The notes beneath the pieces are model-generated. The model did not search any database. It saw only the letters and a program-made list of their open reading frames with translations, and had not been told where the DNA came from. This document shows positions 10,245 to 22,778 of a DNA stretch of 64,000 bases, piece by piece (position 1 is the stretch's first letter; each line of letters opens with the position of its first letter). Source of the DNA: Massospora cicadina. Its lineage: Eukaryota > Entomophthoromycota > Entomophthoromycetes > Entomophthorales > Entomophthoraceae. The translations under genes were made by a program, and so were the position numbers. Location: positions 1 through 64,000 of the forward strand of contig JAKSZP010017348.1 of NCBI GenBank assembly GCA_022478985.1, in the 5' to 3' direction.

Positions 10245-13200
10245 GGGGAAACCTTCACTCTAGGGACGCTGAATATTGCCAGACTCAAGGCCTCCCCATC
10301 CCAGGCTAGGAAACTGAGTTTTTTACAACACAATTTACCCATGGATATCCTGGCCATCCAGGAGTCCCACTGTCCATAAGGTTCCGAGGAAGCTTGGAAA
10401 ACAATGCTCCTCCTATCCCTATCCTTTTGGTCAAAGCACTGTGGGGTGCTAATTCAGAAAATAATTTTTTCAAATTCACATCCTCATAAACATTCCTAAA
10501 TGGCTGAGTGCTTGTCATCACCTTCTCATGGGCTGATGTTGCGCACACAAACATCAACATCTATGCCCCAAACGGTGCACATGAGCATTGGTAATTTTTC
10601 TCATTGGTCAAATCCCTCCCGCTACCCCCTGATTATTTCCTAGTTGGCGACATGAACTGTTGGCTAACCTCACCAACAGACTGGTGGCCGCCCTTACCCC
10701 ACGCCCCGCAGGATCACATAGAACTACGCGTTCTAAAAGCCACCCTTGGGTTAATGGATGCACTACCATGACATGCCCCACTGCTCAAAAACATGACGTA
10801 TCCCCACATCCACAATGGCCAATTAAGGTCCATGACCTGCATCAACCTTATTCTAACGCCGGCGAAATTCCAACCCCACATCTCCCACTTCAAAACAACG
10901 AAAATGGAATTCTCCGACCACCGACTGGTCTCGATAACATACCACTTACCCATCACAGTTGTAAAGGCCCCACATTGGTGCAAAATCTGCCCCACGAGCT
11001 CGCGTCGCCAGGATTTTCCATGTGGGTGGAAGAGGCAACTTTGGCGAAATCATTTGTTGCACCATTTTGTGCGGACCCCATTTCCACATGGGCAACTATC
11101 AAAGAGGACACCATCCGCCACTATCGCCATCTCTCCTCCAGATGCTCACAAGCCACATCGGCGGTTATCTCGCGCGCTCTGGTGGAATTGGCCCACTTGG
11201 AGTCCAACATCCCAGCCACAGGATACAGCCCTGCATGGGGCCAGAAGTGGGCGGAGGCAGCCGCCCACCTCAACGCACTTGAAAGGCAACACAAACATCG
11301 GGTTTGCGTCCAATACAGGGCCACATGCATCACTAAAGGTGACAAGTGCACCGCATACTTCTTTAAATAATTTCCGCACCATGCCAGAGCATGGCCTGCA
11401 CACAGGTGCGAAGATCAGATAATTCCATTGCGGACACACCGGCCAAAGTGGCAATTGAAATGCAAAAATATTACTCTGAGTTATACCAAGCTGAACCAAT
11501 TCAGCCAGCTGAAATGGCGGAATTTCTCAACCGAGCTCATATCTGCACCATCTTCTGATACCCAGAAATAATGAATTTAATTACTCCAAATGAATTATGG
11601 ACAGCCATTCACGGTGTGCCAAACAGAAAATGCCCAAGCCCAGATGGCATTCCATATGAGTTCTAAAAACAATATTTCAAATATAAATCCCCATTGCTGC
11701 TAGCCTCACTTAACCAAAGCCTGTTGGAAATGCGCCTCCTACCAGGAGGACATGAGGCCTTTACTGTCACACTCTTCAAGAAAGGGGATAAGCTTGACTT
11801 AGCCAACTGGTGCCCCATTTCTCTAACAAACACAGACACAAAAATTTTAACAAAAATCATGGCTAACCATTTAGGGACTGTAGCATCTGCCACCATCTCC
11901 CCAGAAAATTTAGTTTCATCCCCAGAAGGTTGATTTGGGATAACATACACTCTGTGGCTAATGCATGTCAGTCCACAGCCTCTGGGGCACTTGTATTCTT
12001 GGACCAACAAAAGGCCTATGATAGAGTAAACTGGGAATACCTTAGGCCCTTCCTCCATCAATTCCGCCTACCCCCCGCTTCATAAACTGGGTGATGCTGC
12101 TCACAGAATCTGTGACAATGGCAGTGCGTGGCCCAGGCTTCCTAACGGAAGTTGTCCGCCCTCAAAGGGGCCTGCGACAAGGGGACCCCCTTAGCCCACT
12201 CATATACAACTTCAGCCTTGACCCACTACTGCGAAATGTGAATGCCCAACTCACTGGGGTCCATGTGCCAGGCCAAACCCCAGTTAAGATGATGGCATTT
12301 GCAGATGATTGCGTGGTGGGGGTGTCTAATAACAAAGATGCACGCGCGCTTGAAGCCCTCATCCAGGAATGTTCCCAGGTAAGCAACGCGGCACTAAACG
12401 CCTCCAAAACCGAAATCATCCTCCTTGGTCAGTTTCAGAACTGCTGGGCCCCAGCAATTAGTTCCCAGCCCGGCCCATCTGCTCGCCCACGTCCACGCCT
12501 TACTAACTCAACACACACCGCTCCACTGGTGCTCCCCTTCGTGCCACGTCCTACCATAGGACCGGTGCGCCATCTGGGCGTGTGGATGGGGGCAGGCGGA
12601 TATGCGTCAGCAGTAATGGAATGCTGTATACTGGACAACGTGACGAAGCGAATTGCCTCTCTCAGAGCCCACCCTACTACCCTCTCTGGCAGGGTTTTCT
12701 TGCCAACTCTATGCTCCTATCCAAAGTCTGGTTCGGAGCCCACGCCATCCCCTTCTCCCCAAGCTTCTTTAGATCCCTGTATGCTTTGCTTCAAGGATGG
12801 CTTTGGTCAGGCCGCCCTCCACCAGTACGGCTAGAGGTCATGTTTTGCCCCATCATCAAGGTGGCATGGGCCTGCTTGACTTCAAAGCCCATGCTTCCAA
12901 GATCCTGGGCACTTGGATCGCGGCTGTCACCGCTCCTACACTCCCATCCCAACACTGGTCCCACGCAGCCCGCTCCAACTTCTCCCGATCCTTGGGCTTC
13001 AACAATCCATCAAACTCCCACTCCCTGATGAAATACCTCGCATCACACACATCGGCCACAGGTCCTCACGGGACTAAAACCCACTACAAACGAATCCTAC
13101 TCTCCATGCGAAGCGCAGAGTGGAGAATTCTTATTAGTGGACATACAACCTGAAGAGGCCGCCCCTCTCCTCAGTTCACACAAGAGGTACAGGGGCTACC

Positions 13201-13752
13201 CATCCATGATGGCGTGATCCCCATTCGACCCCATGTCCTATCCAGGGTGGACTACCTGGACATGATGGACATCCCTTACTCCACTAAGACCCAAAAAACT
13301 ATCTGGAAATACGCACACCATCCTCTGTTGCAGCCTCAAGTCCGCTCCCATGTGTGGCGCTGCCTGAGGCGGGTGTATCATACAGCTGAGCGCTCTAACG
13401 CTTTACACTCATCCTGGGTCATGTGTGGCCAGTATGGAACGCTGTTCCACCGCCTGGAGAAGTGCCCCACCTCTAAAGTGATATGGCGCGAAGTTCAACG
13501 TGTGCTGGGCCAGGATCAAACGCATCCCTTCAGTCTGTCAAGAGATATGTTTGCTTCATCAATGGCCTCCCCCTCCCACCCTCCCTCCGTGCTCTGGTGG
13601 TTGCAATTGCCATGTGGACTATCCACACGATTGTCTTGGATGCCATCGCTGGCTCCATCCCCACCCTCCCAGAAGCTGTCCACAGATTCCAGTCTCATTT
13701 GGTGGATCACTTTCAAGCGTGGATGTTTGGATATCTCCCACCGCGTCGCTGA
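10242..13752 (+). pseudogene. LINE B ORF2: AP endonuclease, reverse transcriptase, C-terminal CCHC
   Basis: Starts MGETFTLGTLNIARLK at 10242. Endonuclease motifs follow in order: DILAIQESHC (about 10345-10374), VGDMNCW (about 10642-10662) and the SDHRLV box (about 10914-10931). The RT shows a KKGDKLDLANW segment (about 11780-11812), a QRGLRQGDPLSPLIYNFSLD block (about 12163-12222) and the catalytic FADD at 12298-12309, intact. A CX2CX7HX4C motif (CGQYGTLFH region) lies at about 13420-13470, and the frame closes ...GYLPPRR at 13752. Premature stops (for example right after the QESHCP segment) and several frame changes make this copy inactive as it stands. ORF2 would nick the target and copy the element RNA at the nick. 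Confidence 0.85.
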
Positions 13753-13998
13753 CAGCTGGTCTCCTCCTGGTTCTCAGTCTGGTTCATCAAATCAGACCCC
13801 TTCCTCCACACGTGCTCAATAGTGGCTACGGCCCCCTCACACGTTCCCTCCCCCTCCCCATAAGTGGCGTTCCCGCTGGCAACAAGAGATAGCATCGCTT
13901 CTCTGGGGTGCCTCCCCTGGTACTAAGTTTATCTTTCCTGAGTCATATTCGGAAGTGTCCATCCCATGGTTGGCCTTCCCCGCAATAAATTTAAAGTA

Positions 13999-14013
13999 TA
14001 ATTTATCAAGCAA
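13999..14013 (+). repeat. 15-bp target sequence, copy 2 of 3 (between LINE B and C)
   Basis: TAATTTATCAAGCAA lies exactly at the junction of the LINE B 3' tail and the LINE C 5' end. With its two upstream bases (TA) it matches copy 1 over 17 bp. Confidence 0.85.
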
Positions 14014-14110
14014 AAAAACTTTTCTCTCTCGTTGCAATCACTTTTGCAACTTATTCAATTCAAGTCTGAATCTAGTTTGATAATCTCACAGAGGAGATTA
14101 GTCTGCGCCC

Positions 14111-15522
14111 ATGTCAGGGAGCAGTTGGGCAAGTAAGGTAAGAGGCACAGGTGGTTGACCCGCGACCTCCAACGTTTGAAAACGCCCCAGAGAAATTAGC
14201 GGAATAGAAAAAAATAAAACAGGCGGTCACTATTTCCCCAGAAATCCTCACTTGGCAGGTGCAATGTAACCAGTAGATCAATACACCGCACTCTCAACCA
14301 CTCTCATCAGTGGAATACGGAGTCTGAGTGTTTCTGGATATCCAACAAACAGCTTTATGGGAAAAATTTTGTGTGGATGTGCACACTTTTTTCCCAACCG
14401 CGTTGTATGTCGCACCTCACTCCATGTCACATGGTTGGCTGGATCTTGGTTTTAAAAACTTGGAGGCTCAGATGAAGCAACTGCAGTGCGCATAGTAATT
14501 GACTTCCCTGAAGGGCAATGGGTCATCGAAACTAAACGCACCAGTTGGACAAAATCCAACCAAATTTTCCTCACATTTAACTTTTTTACTACAGTCAAGC
14601 GTGCCATTCTGGAGCAGCACCTGAAAGATGGTCTCACCATATATGGCGAAATACAATCCTCCAATATGCAACGCTTTATGCTGATGCCACACCTGTGCAC
14701 TGGCAAAGCCATTGCAGTTCTGACTCCAACTGAGTAGATCACGAAGGACCTAACCCAGATCCCGCACTCCACTTATATTAATATCAAAAGCATACCACTA
14801 CTCTTTCTGGGTAACCGCAGACAGCGCACCCTCCATCTGCACCCACTGTGATGCGTTTAGCCACAAGACACACACATGCCCCACCAAGAAGGGCATCAAA
14901 TTCCAAGAGCACCCTTCAGCGGCCATGGCCAGCAGAGAGGCACACTACAAACCAACCACCAGCACCAAAGAGGCCTTCCCATGGGGAGCACAAGGCTGCT
15001 ACTTACTAGTAATGCCTATCTCTCCTCAATAGCGAAAGAAGGCCAAAAAGGCTCGCAGGGCTGCAGCTAAGGAAGCAGCCAAAGTCGCCTCCGTTGTCCC
15101 ACATTCCCAACGCAGGAGGATATTGAAACCTTTGTGGCAGAAGCAACTCAGGAACCCTCAACCAATCAGATTGGGAAGCCCATGCTGATTAAGCCTCCCA
15201 ATCTGAGGATCTGATGGGTGACTCAATCTCACCCAACCTTTGCAACCAAGCCCCGATTAAAACTGACTTGGTTTCCAACCTACCTGAAAAAAAAAATTTT
15301 GACCCAAATGTTGGTGCACCAATTTCATCCGCACTGCAAAAAATTTGTTTAATGTCGGGGAAACAAAAAGTGAAGGTAAAAGCCAATGTGAACCTCTCTG
15401 CTAAAATTAACAAAACTACCAATAGCATTGCTGCAAACACCCACACTGCCAGGAAGGCCCACGGGGTTCTAGAGGAGGCTGGTGGGCCCAGGTGCCCACC
15501 CCCTTGCACCTAAGGTGCGATG
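14111..15522 (+). pseudogene. LINE C ORF1 (gag-like, CCHC zinc knuckle)
   Basis: Counterpart of LINE B ORF1, beginning MSGSSWASK at 14111 with an early stop at the gtggttgac segment. Conserved WVIETKRTSWTKSNQIFLTF (about 14518-14580) and a CX2CX4HX4C knuckle (CTHCDAFSHKTHTC, about 14838-14880) are readable. Unlike B, the region before the knuckle (DSAPSICTHC) reads without a shift, and the A-run at 15287-15296 has ten A and keeps frame into ...GKQKVKVKANV. The frame at 15214-15513 ends just before the ORF2 ATG at 15520. Confidence 0.78.
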
Positions 15523-18500
15523 GGGAAGCCTTCACTTTAGGGACATTGAATATCGCCAGACTCAAGGCCTCACTGTCCTAGGCTAGGAAACTGAGTTTTT
15601 TACAAAAAATTTACCTGTGGATATCCTAGCCATCCAGGAGTCCCACTGTCCACAAGGTTCCGAGGATGCTTGAAAACTATGCTCCTCCCATCCCTATCCT
15701 TTTGGTCAGAGCACTGTGGGGTGCCAGTTCAGAAAAACAATTTTTTTAAATTTTTATTGTCAAAATCCTTCCTCAATGGCCGAGTCCTTGTTGTTACGTT
15801 CTCGTGGGCTGAAGTAGTGCATGCTATCATCAACATTTATGCCCTGACCTGTGCACGAGAGCGTTGGGGATTTTTCTTGTCAGTCAAATCCCTTCCGTTA
15901 CCCCCTGACCCTTTCATAGTTGGCAACATGAACTGTTGGCTAGACTCACCCACAGACTGTTGGCCTTCCTCATCCCATGCCCCCAGGGTCACGTAGAACT
16001 TCACATTCTAAAAGCCACCCTTGGGTTATTAGACACGCTGCCATGGCAAGCCCCGCTGCTCAAAAACATGACGCGCCCCCACATCCACAATGGCCAATTG
16101 AGATCCATGACCTGCATCGACCTTATCCTCACGCTGGCGAAATTTTGATCTCACATTTCCCAATTCCAAACAACAAAATCAAATTCTCTGACCACCGGCT
16201 GGTCTTGATAACCTACCACTTACCTGTCACAGTGGCTAAGGCCCTGCATTATTGCAAACTCTACCCACCCAAACTTGCGTTGCCAGGATTTTCCACTTGG
16301 GTGGAATCAGCAACTTTGGCAAAAGAGTTTATTACACCATTTTGCGTGGACCCAATTTACACATGGTCAGCCTTCAAAGAGGATACCATCTGCCACACTC
16401 GCCACCTCTCCTCCCAACGCTCACAAGCTACATCAGCCATCATCTCGTGCGCTCTGGCAGAGTTGGCACACCTGGAATTCAACATCCCAGCCACAGGCTA
16501 CAGCCCTGCTTGGGGCTGGAAGTGGGCAGAAGCATCCGCCCACCTCAATGAGCTCAAAAGGCAACACAAACATCGAGTTTGTGTTCAGTACAGGGCCAAA
16601 CACATTACAGAGGGCAACACATGCACCGCATATTTTTTAAAAAATTCTTCGCACCATGCCAGAGCGTGGCCTGCACACAGGTGTGGAGATTGGATGATTC
16701 TGTCGCGGATACGCTGGCCAAAGTGGCAATCAAAATATAAAAGTATTACTCCAAGTTATACCAATCCAATCCAATTCAGCCATCCAAAGTGGCAAAATTT
16801 CTCGACAGCACTCACATCTGCACCATTTCCTGATACCCAGAACTAATGAATTTGATTACTCCGAATGAACTATGGTCAACCATCTGCAGTGCACCAAATT
16901 GGAAATGCCCAGGCCCTGATGGCATTCCATATGAATTCTATCAAAAGTACTTCAAATATATATCCCCACTGCTGCTTACCTCCCTTAACCAGAGCCTTCT
17001 GGATATGCGCCTTCTACCAGGAGGGCAAGAGGCCTTCACCATCACACTCTTCAAGAAAGGGGATAAGCTAGGCCTAGCCAACTGGCGCCCCATTTCTTTA
17101 ACTAACATGGCTACAAAAAAATCTAAAATCATGGCTAACCGTTTAGGGATTGTAGCATCTGCCACCATCTCCCCAGAACAATTTGGTTTCATACCCAGAA
17201 GGTAGATTTGAGACAACGTGCACTCTGTGGCTAATGCATGCCAGTCCACAGCCTCTGGGGCACTTGTATTCTTGGACCAACAGAAGGCCTATGATAGAGT
17301 AAACTGGGAATAACTCAGGGCCTGCCTCCATCAATTCCGCTTGCCCCCTCGCTTCATCAACTGGGTAATGCTGCTCACGGAATCTGCAACAATGGCAGTG
17401 CGTGGCCCTGGCTTCCTAACGGAAGTAGTCCGCCCTCAAAGGGGCTTACGCCAAGGGGACCCCCTTAGCCCACTCTTATATAACTTCAGCCTTGACCCAC
17501 TACTTAGAAACGTGAATGCCCACCTCACTGGGGTCCATGTACCAAGCCAAGCCCCAGTCAAGATGATGGCGTTTGCAGATGACTGTGTGGTTGGAGTGTC
17601 CAATAATAAAGACACACGCGCGCTTGAAGATCTCATCCAGGAATATTCCCAGGTAAGTGATGCTTCACTGAACGCTTCCAAAACTGAAATCATCCTCCTT
17701 GGTCAGTATCAAACCTGCTGGGCCCCAGCGACCAGTGCCCAACCTGGCCCATCTGCTCGCACACGTGCTCGCCTTCCCTGCTCACCCCACACCGCCCCAC
17801 TTGTGCTCCCCTTCGTGCCACGCCCTACCATAGGGCCAGTCCGCCATTTGGGCGTGTGGGTGGAGGCAGGCGGGTATGCCTCAGCAGTAATGGAAAGTCA
17901 TATTCTAGACAATGTGACAAAGCGCATCAACTCCCTCAGAGCCCACCCTACTTCCCTTACTGGCAGGGTTGGTTTAGCCAACTCCATGCTCCTCTCCAAA
18001 GTCTGGTTTGGAGCCCACGCCATCGCCCTCTCTTAGGTTTTTTTATCTACGTATGCCCTTCTGCAAGGCTTGCTTTGGTCAGGCCGCCCACCTCCAGTGC
18101 AGCTTGAGGTCATGTTTGGCCCTCGTCGTCATGGTGGCGTGGGCCTGCTTGACTTCAAAGCCCATGCTGCTAAGATCCTGGGCACCTGGATTGCGGCCAT
18201 CAATGCCCCTACGCTCCCCTCCCAACACTGGTCCTGCGCGGCCCGCTCTAACTTCTACGCGCCCTGGGCCTTAACAATCCATCAAACCCTCACTCCTTGA
18301 TGAAATATAGCTTCCCACCCATCGGCCACAGGTCCTCACAGTACTAAAACCCACTACAAACTAATCCTCCTCTCCATGCGGAGCGCTGAGTGGAAAAATT
18401 TGTAATAATGGACACACAGCACAGAGAGGCCGCCCCTCTCCTCAGTTCACACAGGAGGTACAGGGGCTACCCATTCAAGATGACTTGATCCCCACACGGC

Positions 18501-19024
18501 CCCATGTCCTATCCAGGGTGGACTACCTGTACATGATGGACATCCCTTATTCCATTGAGACCCAGAAGATTATTTGAAAATACGCACACCACCCTCTGTT
18601 GCAGCCTCAAATCTGCTCACATGTGTGGCGCTGCCTGAGGTGGGTGTACCATATGGCTGAGCGCTCTAATGCTTTACACTCATCCTGCGTTATGTGTGGC
18701 CAGTATGGAACGCTGTTCCACCGCCTGGAGAAGTGCCCTACCTCTAAAGTGATATGGCGCGAAGTTCAACGTCTGCTTGACCAGGATCAAACACATCCCT
18801 TCAGTCTGTCAAGAGATATGTTTGCTATATCCATGGTATCCTCCCTTCTACCCTCCCTCCGGGCTCTGGTGGTCACAATCGCCATGTGGACTATCTACAT
18901 GATTGTCTTGGATGCCATCGCAGGCTCCACCCCCACCCTCCCAGAAGCTGTCCACAGATTCCGGTCCCATTTGGTGGACCACTTTCAGGCGTGGATGTTT
19001 GGGTACCTCCCACCACGTCGCTGA
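15520..19024 (+). pseudogene. LINE C ORF2: AP endonuclease, reverse transcriptase, C-terminal CCHC
   Basis: Opens MGKPSL at 15520 with early damage. The GNMNCWLD segment (about 15923-15946) and SDHRLV (about 16189-16206) belong to the endonuclease. The RT has KKGDKLGLANW (about 17056-17088), QRGLRQGDPLSPLLYNFSLD (about 17437-17496) and FADD at 17572-17583, intact. The best single frame is 17341-18036 (231 codons). The C-terminal CCHC (CVMCGQYGTLFH...C) lies at about 18690-18740 in the frame 18599-19024. Several internal stops are visible, so the copy is inactive as assembled, but its RT core is among the best preserved in the window. Confidence 0.85.
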
Positions 19025-19268
19025 CAGCTGGTCTCCTCCTGGTTCCCAGTTTGGTTCATCGAAATTGGACCCTTTCCTCCACACATGTTCAATTGTGACT
19101 ACGGCCCCTTCACAAGTTCCCTCCCCCTCCCCATAGTGACGTTCCCGCTGGCAACAAGAGATAGCATCGCTTCTCTGGGGTGCCTTCCCTGTTACTAAGT
19201 TTCATTTCTTTCAGGTTGACATTTGGAAGTGTCCAACCCTGGTCGGCCTTCCTCACAATAAATTAAAT

Positions 19269-19283
19269 TAATTTATCAAGCAA
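19269..19283 (+). repeat. 15-bp target sequence, copy 3 of 3 (right of LINE C)
   Basis: TAATTTATCAAGCAA follows the 3' tail of LINE C and leads into the flank of gypsy element G4. Confidence 0.85.
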
Positions 19284-19303
19284 GCGATATTTAGAATATA
19301 ACA

Positions 19304-20278
19304 TGAGCCAAGACAAAACAGTGCTGATTTTGCATGTTCCTGAACAACTACAACGGCAAACATAGTTGCAAGGCGACGCTCCATCTTTTAGGGTTAACTC
19401 AGAAGAAACGAAAAAGTAAAGTGAGATTTTTAGTTAGTTATAGGGCTTGTAAGGGTGGCTCAGTGATATTGGGGCTAATTAACTTATAAATGTGCATTTA
19501 AGATTCTACCATATCTCTTATAACCTTATTAGCACCACTCTGTCTAGTTATTTAAAAGCAATAGAGCCAAAGAATTTTAATTATAAAATTTTAATATGGG
19601 AAACATTAGATAAAATTACCCAACTCCCTAGCAACAGCAAGGTGCTAAGTTTTATGTTGTTCTGGAGATAAGCAGGTTATTAAGCGAAATTTCAATAGTG
19701 GGACAGTTGTCAATTTTAATTACCATGATTAACAGTAAAAACACCAACTTCACATTCAATAGTAGCTTAAGTAATTGTCTCAATTAATTCCCTATAGTAA
19801 CAGTATTAGTCAAAGGTTCCATACTAAACTTGGGTTGTTTTGGTAAGTTCCAATATTTTAATTTCATTTGACAATTTAATGGTTTTATCCAAGTTTGATC
19901 CACAGCCTAAACCTTTTTTATATGAATTCTTGTCTAAATTTGATTTACTAGAAAATAATATCTTTCATGTTGACTCTTGATTGAGCTACCAATTGATAAT
20001 GGGACTTTGTTGTTGAGCTTCTTAATATTTGACAAGTATACAAAGTGTTTATTTTTTCCACGTAGTACTCTGCAGATGCGGAAAATAAGGTGTCTTAAGA
20101 GTAATTTGGGGGAAGGAACATAGGAAGAAGCGAGGGGCATCAGCTAACTATCTCTCGTCCAAGGTATTACCAAGTCAGAAATCTGAGTAAGGGGAATCTT
20201 CTTGGGTTTTAAACTTTTTTAGTACTAAAAGGATGCAAGACCCAGTCCAGATAGATAGCCAGAGCCAAAGTCCTTACA
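19304..20278 (-). repeat. G4 left LTR (3' LTR), uninterrupted
   Basis: 975 bp beginning TGAGCCAAG and ending CCTTACA on the plus strand, homologous block by block to 27805-28314, 29970-30355 and 31340-31459. It serves as the empty-site reference for the D3 insertion in the other LTR. A minus-strand peptide next to the inner edge reads DWVLHPFSTKKV, similar to the LTR-encoded VDWAIFPFPSKKV of G1. Just inside the LTR (20279-20295) the minus strand has a purine-rich tract (caaggaaagcgtaa), the likely polypurine tract. Confidence 0.7.
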
Positions 20279-20394
20279 TTACGCTTTCCTTGAAGAATGG
20301 CTTAATCTCCCTTTAAGGGGTTGGCCAAGTAGTAATTCTTGTTCATGATGAAGAGTTTAATAGCTGCAATGGTAGCCTTCTTTAGTGAGGGAAG

Positions 20395-20465
20395 GTGATA
20401 ATGCCTTGGAGTTAGCCTTGTGAAATTCTGAGGTCAACTTTTGGCAGTTTTTACAATCATTGGAA
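20395..20465 (-). pseudogene. G4 chromodomain remnant
   Basis: On the minus strand the peptide NDCKNCQKLTSEFHKANSKA aligns with the chromodomain C-terminal part of G1b (NCANCMELVKAFHESHPKAP). Chromodomains at the end of integrase steer chromovirus integration toward heterochromatin. The frame is short and broken. Confidence 0.5.
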
Positions 20466-20994
20466 GGAGTTTAAGGTCTCAGAGGCCAGCCATCAAGATG
20501 GATAGGGATGTACACCCCTTTAAAAACAGAAAGGTTTCAAATCTAAGGCCCTTCCTCTCACCCAGATTTCTTGAATAGGACATACCCTGGATGAGAGATG
20601 GGACGCTGTTGCCCCTCACTGTTTGCCACACGCCATTACTAACCTTACCTCCCAACGCAAACCCATCCTGGTGTTAAACTCTGAAAAGGTTTATTTTAAA
20701 CAAATTAAACAGCTTTATGAAGACTTCAAGAAAATTTTAACCTCCCACCACGGCCCCATCCCTAGTCTAAACGGTTGTTCACCCAGAAGCCAACTTATAT
20801 AGCAAACTTATACTTAGTAAGTCTAATTTGTGGAAAAAGTTGATGAAAAGAGAGCGAAAACAGGTTTTGAACTTGTCACTCCAGTCCAAGGTTTAAAAAA
20901 CGTGAATTTGGACCTCCAGAATTTGGGGGAAAGTACTTGAGATTAGCTTGGAAGTCAACTGATACTATTGAACCAAAAATCAAAAATCAGATCC
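20466..20994 (-). other. G4 internal sequence between chromodomain and D1
   Basis: Decayed pol sequence by position, between the chromodomain remnant and the D1 insertion. No frame can be read with confidence. Confidence 0.35.
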
Positions 20995-21009
20995 ATTATT
21001 TAACAGATT
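20995..21009 (+). repeat. Target-site duplication left of D1
   Basis: ATTATTTAACAGATT; the identical 15-mer is at 22951-22965, directly after the D1 tail. Confidence 0.9.
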
Positions 21010-21396
21010 TACACTCAAAGTCACTTTTAGAGCAATTTTATTAGAAAAAAACCAAAAAGTAAGTAAGCAATTAGCATTTGAACGCCAACTGCGACCATTC
21101 AATCCCCAATGACATTGGATTCACCACTGGCTGCTCCAGTGTGGGGCAGTGGCGAAACCCCACCTAGCATTTTCCATCTTGCAGGAAAACGCGCTCAGTC
21201 TGGATTGTCCAGTCCCAATAAGTCATTGGGCCAGTTTAGTCCGCCCAAGGATCTCGCCATCCACCTGGCATGAACCCAAGTGGTGCCTAACAGCCCACTT
21301 GTTAACCCCCGCTCCCAGCTCCATTTTGGCCTTCAGGTTGAATATGGAAGATTGTTCCCATATGAGGAACAAGCAATAATTGACCTGGTCTAGGCG

Positions 21397-22070
21397 GTGA
21401 TGCAGCTGGCTGGCTTCATCGACTTCTGCCCCTTTAAGGGGTATTTTGACCTCAGCTTCACCTTCAAAGCTGATGCCGCCATTGTAGCTACTGTGCCTCT
21501 GGTTTTCAAGAGCACACCCATTCCAACCACACGCACCCAGCTCCCCACTGACATGACAATGGTAGTCCAATTCGCGGGGTTGCCCACTCACCTCCCACCC
21601 ACAGTACTCCATAGGTAGTTAATGGAAGGATTGGCCGCATATGGCTCCACCCTATCCTTCAGTTTGTGGTCCCCAATGGGGCCGCTCGCCTAGCGGGGCC
21701 TTGGGCATTTGCCATAATAAGCCCAAAAAAATTTAAATTTGCTTTGTCACTTCCACCCCGCACCATCATACCCTCTGCCCCTGATCACCCATTCTGGGCC
21801 TGTGTAGAGGGTGGGAGGACAATCTGTCCTTCCTGCTTTGAGTTAGATCACTCAAAGCGCAAATGCCCATCCCTTGCAGCTTCCTCTGACCCAGCGTGGT
21901 CATTGCAAGGCCCCCACTTTGCCTTACACCCCACTACTTTTCTGACATGGGGTACAATACTACCCCACTCTCCCCAAATCCTGCTGCCGCCTCGGGGCCT
22001 GCTGCAGCCAATCAGCCCCTTCCTCAGGCCAGTGCCACTTGCACCTCATCCAATCAGTAATTGGCTTTGA
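21397..22070 (+). pseudogene. D1 ORF1 (gag-like with CCHC)
   Basis: Two adjoining frames, 21397-21618 and 21666-22070. The first holds FIDFCPFKGYFDLSFTFKAD and TMVVQFAGLP; the second holds WACVEGGRTICPSCFELDH with the complete CX2CX4HX4C knuckle (C-PS-C-FELD-H-SKRK-C, about 21825-21866). D3 encodes the same blocks (YPLKGYFDPGF and CPVCFKLDHFKCKC). The knuckle type matches ORF1 of LINE B and C, pointing to an RNA-binding role. A stop at the end of the first frame (ccatag, 21609-21617) splits the coding in this copy. Confidence 0.7.
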
Positions 22071-22778
22071 CTAATGTGTGTTCCCACGTTATTCTGCAAT
22101 CGCCAGCCACACCACTTCAGTTTGCAGACCCCAATTTTGAGTTTGACTTGAACCCATGGTCCTCATTGGCTGAAACGGATGAGATGGGTAATCTTATTGA
22201 GGCCTCGCAACCCACATATGACGAATTTATCCAGAGTCAGAATCCCAAACTGGTCGCTCAATAATTTTACACCCCCAACTGAACACCATGGAGTTCCGCT
22301 CAGACCACCAGCTTGCTATCACAGCAGCCACCTACCCTGAGGTAACCACTATCCATGAACTGGCTGAGTCATCAGTAGCAGCGCTAGCCATGGAATCCCG
22401 CCCCCCATCCTCAGGACATCCACACCCATAAACCACAAAGTTGCCATTGAAATTGCTCACAGGCGCGCTAAGGATGCCATCCAGCAAGTGGTTTCCACCT
22501 CACAGGCCAACTCTCAAGTTACCTGAGCCTCCGTGGCTTCATCATCCCAGCTCCCTGCCCTCCACATTAAGGCGGAGGCCACCATTTCCAAATACATTGG
22601 CGACTTACTGTTGTACAATCAATTCCTCGAGCAGCCAATTGTTATCAACCTCGCTCCCCATGTTGCTGATCACCCCACCCCTTTGCTCTCCTCCTTGGCC
22701 CGTGCTCTCACCGCTGATGAGCATGAGACTGAGAATGAGCCACCTGATCCCCCCTCCCCTTCTGCCATGGTAGGATGA
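22061..22778 (+). pseudogene. D1 downstream coding segment of unknown function
   Basis: Frames 22061-22264 and 22533-22778 follow ORF1. The first is acidic (FADPNFEFDLNPWSSLAETD). The second has AEATISKYIGDLLLYNQFLE and ends ENEPPDPPSPSAMVG before the stop at 22776-22778; a related, decayed peptide (AEKALSEYITTLLIAK) is in D5. No RT, endonuclease core or known domain is recognised. It could be a C-terminal part of the ORF1 protein or the fused end of a deleted ORF2. Confidence 0.5.

Larger units (their letters stand above)
8738..13998 (+). mobile_element. LINE B: near full-length non-LTR retrotransposon
   Basis: About 5.26 kb from a 5' UTR-like leader (8738-8831) through ORF1 and ORF2 to a 3' UTR ending in aataaatttaaag. 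It is bounded on both sides by the same 15-bp sequence, as expected after target-primed reverse transcription. Domain order (ORF1 with CCHC knuckle, ORF2 with AP endonuclease, RT and C-terminal CCHC, no RNase H seen) fits an L1/Tad-like LINE. It is GC-richer and better preserved than LINE A and visibly diverged from LINE C, so B and C are separate copies and not a recent duplication. Confidence 0.9.
14014..19268 (+). mobile_element. LINE C: near full-length non-LTR retrotransposon, tandem to LINE B
   Basis: About 5.26 kb, the same family, orientation and length as LINE B and directly abutting it across the shared target sequence. The 5' leader (cttttctctctcgttgcaa) and the 3' tail (cctcacaataaattaaa) are counterparts of those of B. 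It differs from B at many positions, largely transitions, and carries its own set of stops. Confidence 0.9.
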
